In this document: positions 52,623 to 60,297 of the stretch, piece after piece | How positions within the stretch are numbered: position 1 is the stretch's first letter | How the letters are laid out: each line of letters opens with the position of its first letter | Origin: CAWGOF01 sp963824225 | Lineage (GTDB): Bacteria; Acidobacteriota; Polarisedimenticolia; Polarisedimenticolales; Polarisedimenticolaceae | DNA length: 64,000 nt | Direction: 5' to 3' | NCBI GenBank assembly: GCA_963824225.1 | Contig: CAWGOF010000002.1 | Coordinates: 496,001-560,000 of the forward strand | Notes under the pieces: generated by a model | What the model saw: only the letters and a program-made list of their open reading frames with translations | The model's database searches: none | Told to the model about the DNA's origin: nothing | Position numbers and translations under genes: made by a program

Positions 52623-53972
52623 TCACGTGTAGCGAGAGTTCCGGTATTTCTCGGCGTAGAACTCGGGCAGCAGCTGGTCGACCGCGAGCAGCCCGGGACG
52701 CCTCAGCTCGAGTCGGCCGTTCGTCACGTCGGCCAGGCCCCGCTCGACGAGGCCCGAGATCGCCGTGCCGAACCGCTCGAGCACGTCGACGCCGAACTTC
52801 TCGCGGAAGTACTGCGGCTCGATCCACCCGCGCTTGAGCTGCAGGATCGTCTCGCGCGTCAAGCGCTCGTCGTCGTCGGGCACGAACGCGCGCTCGACCG
52901 CCAGGCGCCCGGCCCGGATCGCCGTGACGTACGGTTCCCAGCCGGCGGAGTTCTGGAAGTGCACGCCCTGGACGTGCGAGAACGACGACAGCCCGATCCC
53001 CACGAGGTCCGCGCCGCGCCACAGCGAGTCGCGGTACACGAACCGCGCGCCCGCCCCGCGCCGGACCATCGTGTACGCGCTCGACGGCTCGTAGCCCGCG
53101 GCCTCGAGCTCGCGGAACGCGTAGTCGTGCCACTCGCGCTTGAGCGACCAGTCGGCGACCGCGACGTCGCGGCCATCGAGCACGCTCTTCGAGTAGATCG
53201 TGTTGTACGGCAGCTCCATCTGGTACACGGTCACGCTGTCGGGCCCGACCTCGATCGCCCGGCGCACCGAGTCGCGCCACGTGTCCCACGTGTCGCCGAC
53301 CATGCCGGCGATGAGGTCGATGTTGACCTGGTCGAACCGCTCCTCGCGGATCCACGGCAGCGCGCGCTCGATCTCGCGCCGCAGGTGCGCCCGGCCGTTC
53401 TCGGCCAGGATCGCGTCGTCGAAGCTCTCGACACCCAGGCTCAGCCGCGTCACCCCCACCTCGCGGATCGCCGTGACCTTCGGCCGCGTCAGCGTCCCGG
53501 GCTCGCACTCGAACGTGACCTCCTCGACCGCGTCCCACGCGAACGCTGCACGCAGCGCGGCGAACAGGCGGCGCAGCTGGCTCGACGACAGGAACGACGG
53601 CGTGCCTCCGCCGATGTACACGAACGCGACCGAGCGCGAGGTGATGGCGCGGCGCGCTGCGTACATGAGCGACTCGTGCTCGAGCGCCTCGAGGTACTCG
53701 TCGACCTGCCGCGCGTTCTTGTCCGTGAACACCTTGAAGTAGCAGAACTTGCAGCGCTTGCGGCAGAACGGGACGTGCACGTAGAGCCCGAGCGGCACCG
53801 CCGCTCCGGGCGGCGCGGCCGCTCCGGGCGGCGCGTCGAGCGCCCGCTCGACCGCCGGCAGGTACTCCGGGCTCCAGAACGAGTACGGCGGGTAGTTCGA
53901 GACGAAGTTGCTGCCGACGTCGGTGCGCACCGGGGTCGGTCCCACGCTCGTCGCCGGCTCTCCCTGGGTCAC
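52623..53972 (-). CDS. HemN-like radical SAM enzyme
   Basis: The 449-residue enzyme has the radical SAM cluster C70-x3-C74-x2-C77 in PFCRKRCKFCYF and the HemN-type blocks VYIGGGTPSFL, VTFECEPGTLT, RLSLGVESF and FDQVNIDLIAGM. The C-terminal domain (GWIEPQYFREKFG) is also HemN-like. Next to a TonB receptor, it resembles HutW/ChuW-type radical SAM proteins of haem utilisation. It could equally be a biosynthetic methyl- or cyclising enzyme. The N-terminus has a short PPGAA repeat. The ATG overlaps the propeller gene stop (ATGA). Confidence 0.85.
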   Translation of the reverse strand: MTQGEPATSVGPTPVRTDVGSNFVSNYPPYSFWSPEYLPAVERALDAPPGAAAPPGAAVPLGLYVHVPFCRKRCKFCYFKVFTDKNARQVDEYLEALEHESLMYAARRAITSRSVAFVYIGGGTPSFLSSSQLRRLFAALRAAFAWDAVEEVTFECEPGTLTRPKVTAIREVGVTRLSLGVESFDDAILAENGRAHLRREIERALPWIREERFDQVNIDLIAGMVGDTWDTWRDSVRRAIEVGPDSVTVYQMELPYNTIYSKSVLDGRDVAVADWSLKREWHDYAFRELEAAGYEPSSAYTMVRRGAGARFVYRDSLWRGADLVGIGLSSFSHVQGVHFQNSAGWEPYVTAIRAGRLAVERAFVPDDDERLTRETILQLKRGWIEPQYFREKFGVDVLERFGTAISGLVERGLADVTNGRLELRRPGLLAVDQLLPEFYAEKYRNSRYT

Positions 53973-55120
53973 GACGGGCTCCCTCCTGCGCGCTTCTCGC
54001 CGAAGCAGTACAGCTGGCCGTCGACCGTGCCGAGGACGAGGAGCCCGCGGGCGATCGCCGGAGAAGCGACGACGCCTGCGCCCGTGTCGAAGCGCCAGCG
54101 CACCTCACCCGTCTGCAGGTCGAGGGCCAGGATCTCGCCCGCGGCCGAGGCGACGAACGCGCGCGAGCCGGCGATGACGGGTGACGAGTCGACCTTGCCC
54201 TGGGCCGTGTAGGTCCACAGCTCGTGGCCGTCCTTGAGCGCGAGCGCGCGGACGATCTTGTCTCGGCCGCCGACCACGAGACGGTCGCGGGCGATCGCCG
54301 CGGAGGACAGGTACGGGAACTTGCGCTCGCGATGCTCGTAGCGCCAGCCGATCGCGCCGTCGTCGAGGCGCACGGAGACGACCTGGTTCTCGAACGTGCC
54401 GAAGTACGCATGGCCCGCATCGATCGCCGGGCTCGCCCCGACGTACGCGCCGACCGGCGTGCGTCGGATCTCCGTGCCATCGGCGAGGCGCAGCACACGC
54501 AGGAACCCATCGCACCCGGCGAGGATCACGCGCTCGCCGTCGATCGCCGGCGTCCCGTACACGTAGCCCTCGGTCTCGTGCTTCCACAGCAGCTTGCCGT
54601 CGGCCGCGCCGAGGACGTAGACGAACTGATCGTGCGACCCGAACACGACGCGGTCGCCGGCCAGATTGGCCGAGGACACGATCTCGGCCTGCGCTTCGAA
54701 GCGCCACACGCGCTTCCCCGTGCGGGCGTTGACCGCGTGGAACCCTCCGGCGCCATCACCGAAGTACACGATGCCGTTGGCGATCGCCGGGGTGGACTTG
54801 ATCTCGCCGTCCGCCGCATAGGTCCAGCGCGGCTCGCCGGTCTCCCGATCGAGGGAGTACAGCTTGCCGTCGAGCCCCCCGACGTACACCGCGTCGCCGG
54901 CGATCGCCGCCGAGCCTTCGATGCCGTCCGGGATCTCGCGGACCCAGCGCGTCTCGAGCGTCGCCGCGAGCGGCTCTTCGACCGCACCGGTCTGCCGGGC
55001 GTCGCCGCGGAACATCGGCCAGTCGCGGTCGCGACCCCCGCTCGCCGCTGCGAGCGCCGCCGCCAGAGCGGTCACGGCCAGCGCGAGCGCGACGGCGCCA
55101 TGCATGGCGGCGCCATGCAT
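53969..55120 (-). CDS. PQQ-like beta-propeller protein (third of the operon)
   Basis: The product is about 383 residues from ATG 55120, with a signal-like start (VALALAVTALAAALAAASGG). It then has DWPMFRGDARQTGAV and about seven blades with the YSLDRETGEPRWTYAADG, HAVNARTGKRVWRF, LRLADGTEI and LDLQTGEVRWRFDTGAG type repeat. These are the BamB/quinoprotein-like repeats, but no PQQ-dehydrogenase active site is seen. It is likely periplasmic. The start codon sits in a duplicated palindrome (55095-55124), so 55105 is an alternative start. Confidence 0.8.
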   Translation of the reverse strand: MHGAAMHGAVALALAVTALAAALAAASGGRDRDWPMFRGDARQTGAVEEPLAATLETRWVREIPDGIEGSAAIAGDAVYVGGLDGKLYSLDRETGEPRWTYAADGEIKSTPAIANGIVYFGDGAGGFHAVNARTGKRVWRFEAQAEIVSSANLAGDRVVFGSHDQFVYVLGAADGKLLWKHETEGYVYGTPAIDGERVILAGCDGFLRVLRLADGTEIRRTPVGAYVGASPAIDAGHAYFGTFENQVVSVRLDDGAIGWRYEHRERKFPYLSSAAIARDRLVVGGRDKIVRALALKDGHELWTYTAQGKVDSSPVIAGSRAFVASAAGEILALDLQTGEVRWRFDTGAGVVASPAIARGLLVLGTVDGQLYCFGEKRAGGSPS

Positions 55121-55124
55121 GGCG
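55095..55124. repeat. Tandem duplication of a 15-bp palindrome at a start codon
   Basis: GCGCCATGCATGGCG occurs twice in direct succession (55095-55109, 55110-55124), and each copy contains the palindrome CGCCATGCATGGCG. Each gives an in-frame ATG (55120, 55105) for the 53969-55120 gene, yielding the doubled N-terminus MHGAAMHGA. Confidence 0.85.
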
Positions 55125-55127
55125 AGC

Positions 55128-56282
55128 TCAGTACGCCGCGGCATACAGCTCCCGCAGCGCCGCCCGGTCGACCGGTCGCGGGTTGAAGCCCGCCGTCCAC
55201 TGCCGCGCCGCATCGTCGGCCAGGATGTCGAGGTCTGAGCCCAGGACCCCGCAGTCGCGGAGGCGCGCGGGGAGTCCGGCGGCGCTCTGGATCCGTGCGA
55301 GGCGCTCGATGAGCCGCTCGGGCGACCCCGCGCCGAGCGTGTCGTAGCGCTCGGGCGCGTCGGCCGCGTTGTAGCGGACGACGTGCGGCAGCATCACGCC
55401 GACGGCCACGCCGTGCGTCACGTGCCGTCGCGCGGTCAGCGGGTTCGCGCACGCGTGGGCCGCACCGAGCATCGAGTGCTCGATCGCCGCCCCGGCGAGG
55501 AACGACCCGAGGAGCATCGACGCCCGGGCGAGGGCGTCCTGCGGCTCGGCGAGGTAGCGCTCGACCGCGCCGTCGATCAGCCGCCAGGCCTCGCGGGACA
55601 GGAGGTCCGACAGCGCGGTCCGGGCGAGCGTCACGTGGCTCTCGACCGCGTGCGACGCGGCGTCGACCGCCGAGGTCGCACGCACGACGGCGGGTGCCGT
55701 CGCCAGCAGCTCGGGGTCGAGGATCGCGACGCGGAAGCGCGCCTTGGCGTCGCCGCAGGCCATCTTCGTGCCGCTTCCGTCCTGCGAGATGATGGCGAAG
55801 CGCTGGGCCTCGGAGCCGGTGCCGGCGGTCGTGGGCACGCCGATCGACGGCAGCATCGGCTGCGTCGCGCGGTCGCGGCCCCAGTAGTCCTCCATCTGGC
55901 CGCCGTTCGTGACGAGGAAGTTGATCCCCTTGGCGCAGTCGAGCGCGCTGCCCCCACCCAGGGCCACGAGCCCGTCGGCACCGACCGCCTCGGCCGCTCG
56001 CCGGCCGGCCTCGACGAGCGCGGTCGACGGGTTCTCGGCCACCTCGTCGAACACCGCGACGCGCAGCGCCTGGGCCTCGAGCGTCCGTGTGGCTCGGGCG
56101 ACGTAGCCGGCCGCGCGCATCCCGGCGTCCGTGACGAGGAGCACCGAGCGCATACCGAACTCCCGTGCGGCGGCCCCCAATCCGTCGAGCGCGCCATCCC
56201 CGAACACGACCCGCGTCCCGTCGAGCTCGTCGGTCCACGCCGCGAGGTCCGCCGGGTGCGCGCCGATGAGCGGGCCGTTCAT
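55128..56282 (-). CDS. Iron-containing (group III) alcohol dehydrogenase
   Basis: The 384-residue protein has an NAD(P)-binding region with GGGS at 109-112 in ALGGGSALDCAKGIN. VPTTAGTGSEAQ follows, then metal-site motifs DAASHAVESHVTL and GAAHACANPLTA. This family reduces aldehydes or oxidises alcohols with a divalent metal, usually Fe or Zn. Behind the aldehyde dehydrogenase and adenylating genes it could perform the last aldehyde-to-alcohol step. It starts by ATGA overlap with the aldehyde dehydrogenase and ends 7 nt before the propeller gene start. Confidence 0.9.
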   Translation of the reverse strand: MNGPLIGAHPADLAAWTDELDGTRVVFGDGALDGLGAAAREFGMRSVLLVTDAGMRAAGYVARATRTLEAQALRVAVFDEVAENPSTALVEAGRRAAEAVGADGLVALGGGSALDCAKGINFLVTNGGQMEDYWGRDRATQPMLPSIGVPTTAGTGSEAQRFAIISQDGSGTKMACGDAKARFRVAILDPELLATAPAVVRATSAVDAASHAVESHVTLARTALSDLLSREAWRLIDGAVERYLAEPQDALARASMLLGSFLAGAAIEHSMLGAAHACANPLTARRHVTHGVAVGVMLPHVVRYNAADAPERYDTLGAGSPERLIERLARIQSAAGLPARLRDCGVLGSDLDILADDAARQWTAGFNPRPVDRAALRELYAAAY

Positions 56283-57691
56283 GCGACGGCCGACTGGAAC
56301 GCGCGCCGGCGGTACAGGTGCTCGAACAGGTTGCCCTCGTGCGGCTGGTCCCACGACACGCGACCGGTAGGCACGGGACCCAAGTTCAACCGGTCGACGT
56401 GCCGGCAGGCCATGAGCCGAGCCCGCAGCTCCGCGTCATCGGTGATCACCGTCGCCACGAGCGTCGGGCCGAGACACGCTGCGAGCTCGGCCTCCGGGAC
56501 CTCGACCACGCTGGCAAACGGAAACAACAGCTCGGTCTGGGCCAGCGGGTGGGCCGGATCGTCGCACCACACGAGCGTGGGCAAGAGGAACGTCGCGCCG
56601 CCGACCTCGACCACGCGCTCGCCACCGCGATGCGCCGCCGTGAGGTCGACCGCGCCGCCGCGCGCGAGCTGCTCGTCGAGGAACGCCGAGACGCGCCTCG
56701 CGACCTCGGGATTCGGAAACGCCGCGAGGCGCGCCGCGGGATCGTCGAGCGGTCGGGCCTCGATCGCCGCGAGCCTGAGCGCCAGCGCGTCGGCGATCGC
56801 TCGGCCGTGGGCCGGAACCCGGACCCCCGAAGCGTTGACGCACGATCGGCCGCCGTTGTCCGCGATCGACCGGACGATCAGGTCGAGGTACGACTCCCAC
56901 GCGTCGACCTTGTCTCGACCCAGGATCACCTTGCTCCATCCCGGCCCGTGCACCTGGACCCGGCCGTCCCCGACCCACGGGGCGACCGTCTGCGCGTCGC
57001 CGAACATCATCGAGCGCTCGCAGCGCAGCAGGATCTGCGTCGCGCCGGCGTGGTCCCCGGGGTAGAACGAGAACGCCTCGTCGGGGACACCGGCCGCGAT
57101 GAGCGCCCGGGCGATTCGGAGCGGCGTCCACGGCTCCTCGCGCCCCGGCCGCAGCGCGAGCGGCACCTTGAGCGCGATCGCCGGGACCCACAGCGCGTGC
57201 ACGCCGGGCGAGTTGCTCGGAAGCACCGCACCGAGGACGTCGGCCTGCCCGAGGTAGCTCACCGTGCGACCGTCCTGCGTCCCGAACCCCGCATCGAGCG
57301 CGTGCAGATCGAGGCCGCGGGTCAGGCCGCCGAGCACACGCTCCATCTCGGCGAGGACGAACCGCACCTTCTCCATGTTCGCGCGGCACAGCGACTGCGG
57401 GATCCCGGTCGTCGCCGATTGCGCGCGCACGTACTCCTCGGCCGACTGCCCCTCTACCTCGCCCTCGGCGAAGATCGTCGCCGCCCGGCGGCACGCCGCG
57501 AGCAGCTCGTCGGTGGTGCGCTCGGCCAAACGGCGCCGTCGGGCCGCTCGGCCCGCGAGGTCGTGCGCGATCAACCCGGGGTTGGCCTGGCTCACCTCGG
57601 CCACCTTGGCGCCCGTCGAGACGTCGGTCAGCACGATCCGGTCCGCGCTCCGATACGTCCTCCCGGCGCGCAGGATCGGTACGTGCAGCAT
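56279..57691 (-). CDS. Aldehyde dehydrogenase-family reductase
   Basis: The 470-residue ALDH-superfamily enzyme has a nucleophile C284 in NGGRSCVNASGV and a cofactor-site run ADVLGAVLPSNSPGVHALWV. The family covers both CoA-acylating reductases such as LuxC and simple aldehyde dehydrogenases. In EhpG-like pathways such an enzyme reduces an activated carboxylate to the aldehyde. The N-terminal 60 residues are less typical. It follows the adenylating enzyme by a 1-nt overlap (TGATG), which supports substrate channelling. Confidence 0.83.
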   Translation of the reverse strand: MLHVPILRAGRTYRSADRIVLTDVSTGAKVAEVSQANPGLIAHDLAGRAARRRRLAERTTDELLAACRRAATIFAEGEVEGQSAEEYVRAQSATTGIPQSLCRANMEKVRFVLAEMERVLGGLTRGLDLHALDAGFGTQDGRTVSYLGQADVLGAVLPSNSPGVHALWVPAIALKVPLALRPGREEPWTPLRIARALIAAGVPDEAFSFYPGDHAGATQILLRCERSMMFGDAQTVAPWVGDGRVQVHGPGWSKVILGRDKVDAWESYLDLIVRSIADNGGRSCVNASGVRVPAHGRAIADALALRLAAIEARPLDDPAARLAAFPNPEVARRVSAFLDEQLARGGAVDLTAAHRGGERVVEVGGATFLLPTLVWCDDPAHPLAQTELLFPFASVVEVPEAELAACLGPTLVATVITDDAELRARLMACRHVDRLNLGPVPTGRVSWDQPHEGNLFEHLYRRRAFQSAVA

Positions 57692-58752
57692 CAGTACACC
57701 CCGACGGCGACCGTCGCCTGGAGCGAAGACAGGAGCCCCAGGTCGCTCACGCCGTCCCACGGGCAGCCCGGATGGCCCGGAGCCCGCGTGCCCTCGTCGC
57801 GCTCGGGGAACCGGGGCATGAAGAACTCACGGGTCAGTGTCGTGAGCAAAACCCGCCCGCGCTCGCCGTAGCCCACCGTGCGGTCGAAGTCCTGCGGATC
57901 GACGATCTCGAACACCGCCCGCGGCAGCGGCGGGTAGTACGTGATCGCCCAGTCGTCGGCCGGATCGAACGGCTTCGGCCGTGCGAGACCCATCAGCGTG
58001 TTGCCGTAGGTCGGGACGAAGTCGATCCCCGGGACGAGCTCCTCGCGCGCGAAGCGGTGGAACTGCCGCGTCATCTCGGTGCCGCCGCAGAAGATCCCGC
58101 GGATCCCGAGCTTGACCAAGGACACCTTCTCGCACAGCGCCTCGAGCAGCTTGGGCGTCGTGAACACGCAGCGCACGTTGTCGTGCGCACGGAGGATCGT
58201 CAGCGCCTGGTCGATGCAGTGCGCCTTGTACTCCTCCATGTCCTTCCAGCGCCGGGCGGCCACGAGCTTGGCGACCCAGCGCGGATCGAGGTCGACGTGG
58301 AAGCACGCGCCCCCGCGGTGGTGCGCCAGGTGCTCGATCGCCAGACGCAGTCGCCGCGGCCCCGTGGGGCCGAGCATCAGCCAGTCCGCGCCGCGCGGGA
58401 ACCCGTCGTCCGACAGCCAGTCGCCGAACTCTTCGTAGTCGGTCTGGAAGTCGAGGATGTTGATCCGGCTCTTCGGCACGCCGGTCGAGCCGCCGGTCTC
58501 GAACACGTAGAGCGGCTGGCCCGCGAGACCCCGCGGGACCCAGCGCCGGATCGGCCCGCCGCGCAGCCACTCGTCCTGGAAGTGGCCGAGGACCTTCAGG
58601 TCGGCGTAGCCCGAGATCTCGCGACGTGGGTCGAAGCCCAGACGCGACGCGTGCTCGAGCCAGAACGGACAGCCCGTGTCGGGATCGAAGTGCCACTGCA
58701 CCATCTCCCGGACGTGCGCGTCGAGCTTCTCTTGGGCCTGCTCGCGGGTCAT
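57691..58752 (-). CDS. Short acyl-adenylating enzyme (LuxE/EhpF-like)
   Basis: The 353-residue ANL-superfamily protein has the phosphate loop ETGGSTGVPKS (E85-S95) and further conserved runs (CVFTTPKLLEALC, GTEMTRQFHRFARE, VPTYGNTLMGLA). It lacks the C-terminal lid domain of full ANL ligases. Short enzymes of this type (LuxE acyl-protein synthetase, EhpF of phenazine tailoring) activate a carboxylate with ATP. It precedes the reductase directly. Substrate chain or ring cannot be told. Confidence 0.75.
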   Translation of the reverse strand: MTREQAQEKLDAHVREMVQWHFDPDTGCPFWLEHASRLGFDPRREISGYADLKVLGHFQDEWLRGGPIRRWVPRGLAGQPLYVFETGGSTGVPKSRINILDFQTDYEEFGDWLSDDGFPRGADWLMLGPTGPRRLRLAIEHLAHHRGGACFHVDLDPRWVAKLVAARRWKDMEEYKAHCIDQALTILRAHDNVRCVFTTPKLLEALCEKVSLVKLGIRGIFCGGTEMTRQFHRFAREELVPGIDFVPTYGNTLMGLARPKPFDPADDWAITYYPPLPRAVFEIVDPQDFDRTVGYGERGRVLLTTLTREFFMPRFPERDEGTRAPGHPGCPWDGVSDLGLLSSLQATVAVGVY

Positions 58753-58759
58753 GGTCGGC

Positions 58760-60289
58760 TCAGCCCTCGGCCTTCTTCGGTGCCGGCTTGGCCGGTGCCT
58801 TGGGGGCGATCCCGTCCTGGATCGCGAACAGCTTGTCTTGACTCATCACGTATAGGACTCCGTCCTTGGCCACAGGCGTCGTGTACACCGCTGCGCCCAT
58901 GTTGACCTCGTGCAGCAGCTCGAGCTTCTTGCCCGCACGCAGGACCGCCACGTCTCCATCCTCGTCGCCGATGTACACCTTGCCGTCGGCGTAGAACGGC
59001 GAGCCCCAGATCGCCGCGAGCGCGTCGTACTGCCAGTACTTCTGCCCCGTCTTGGCGTCGAAGCAGCGGACGAATCCGCTCAGGTCGGCCGCGTAGACCA
59101 ACCCGTCCTCGATCGCCGCGGTGGACAACGTGCGGCCGAAGTTTTCGCCGCCCACGTGCCACAGCGCCTTCCCCGTCAGATCGCCGGTCTGCGAGCCCGG
59201 AGCCACGGCCCAGAAGTTCCCGGGACCCTCGCCGTGCTCGGGATCCTGGCCCACGCCGATGTAGATCACGCCGTCGTGCGTCGCCGGCATGCCGATGACG
59301 TAGCTCTTGGTGCCACGCCCCCCCAGCTCGTACACCGAGTCCTTCGGGTTCATGTCGAACGACCAGATCAGCTTCCCGGTCAGCGGCTCGAACGAGTAGA
59401 GCCAGCCGTTGCCGCCCGGAAACACGACCTGCGGCTTGCCCCCGAAGGTCGCGTGCGACGGGTTCGACCAGCTGCCGTGCAGGATCTTCGACGCGGGCGA
59501 CGCGTCCTCCCACACGAGCTTCCCGGTCTTCTTCTCCACCGCGATGAAGCTCGGCGCCCGGGGCGACGGGACGTTGATGTGTCCCTCGTCGACGCCGTTG
59601 CCGGTGATCGTGAACACGAGGTCGCCCACGAGCAGCGGATTCCCGGCGGCGAGGTTGTGCGGGAACACGTCGAGCTCGCCGATCATGTCGAGCTTCCACA
59701 CGATGTCCTCGTCGGTCTCGCCCGTCTTGGCCAGCTTCTTCGGCCCCTCGGGGCCGGGCTGCATCTCCGACTCGTCGGTGTACGGACCGTCGTTCTCTCC
59801 GTCCCGGAACCCCTCGGTGTCGGCACAGATCAGCTCGGCGCGGTTCGACACGTAGTACAGCCGCTCGCCCTCGACCGCGGGCCCCGAGCAGACGCCCTGC
59901 AGCGGCCAGTCGTTCACGCGCCCCTGCGGCAGCTTGGGATGGGTCGACTGCCACAGGAACTGGCCGTCCGACGTGCGGAACACCATCAAGTTGCCGCGGT
60001 CCCCCTTGAGTTTGGGGTTGAGGCCCAGCTCGTTGTTCGTGCCGACGAATACCTTGCCGCCGTACACGACCGGCCCGCCGTAGCTCTGGGAGCCGAGCGG
60101 TTGGCTCCATTTCACGTTCAGCCCCGTCGCCGGGTCCCACTTCGTCGGCAGACCCTTCTCGGGCGAGACCATGTTGCGCGCCGCCGTGTTGCCGAACATC
60201 GCCGGCGGCTCAGGGTCCTTGGCCAGGATCCCGCTCGCCGCCGTCGCGACCAAGAGCACACAGACGATCGATCGCGTGTCCCGAGTCAT
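58760..60289 (-). CDS. PQQ-like beta-propeller protein (second of the operon)
   Basis: The 509-residue exported protein has a signal (SIVCVLLVATAASGILAKD) and propeller blades with WSQPLGSQSYGGPVVYGGK, LYSFEPLTGKLIWSF, VRCFDAKTGQKYWQYD and IGDEDGDVAVL repeats. The C-terminus is Pro/Lys/Ala-rich (APKAPAKPAPKKAEG). No haem or catalytic motif is visible. ATG 60289 with GAGGGG upstream is preferred over ATG 60301, which overlaps the previous stop. The protein is likely periplasmic and may support membrane protein assembly or bind a cofactor. Confidence 0.82.
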   Translation of the reverse strand: MTRDTRSIVCVLLVATAASGILAKDPEPPAMFGNTAARNMVSPEKGLPTKWDPATGLNVKWSQPLGSQSYGGPVVYGGKVFVGTNNELGLNPKLKGDRGNLMVFRTSDGQFLWQSTHPKLPQGRVNDWPLQGVCSGPAVEGERLYYVSNRAELICADTEGFRDGENDGPYTDESEMQPGPEGPKKLAKTGETDEDIVWKLDMIGELDVFPHNLAAGNPLLVGDLVFTITGNGVDEGHINVPSPRAPSFIAVEKKTGKLVWEDASPASKILHGSWSNPSHATFGGKPQVVFPGGNGWLYSFEPLTGKLIWSFDMNPKDSVYELGGRGTKSYVIGMPATHDGVIYIGVGQDPEHGEGPGNFWAVAPGSQTGDLTGKALWHVGGENFGRTLSTAAIEDGLVYAADLSGFVRCFDAKTGQKYWQYDALAAIWGSPFYADGKVYIGDEDGDVAVLRAGKKLELLHEVNMGAAVYTTPVAKDGVLYVMSQDKLFAIQDGIAPKAPAKPAPKKAEG

Positions 60290-60297
60290 CGCACCCC

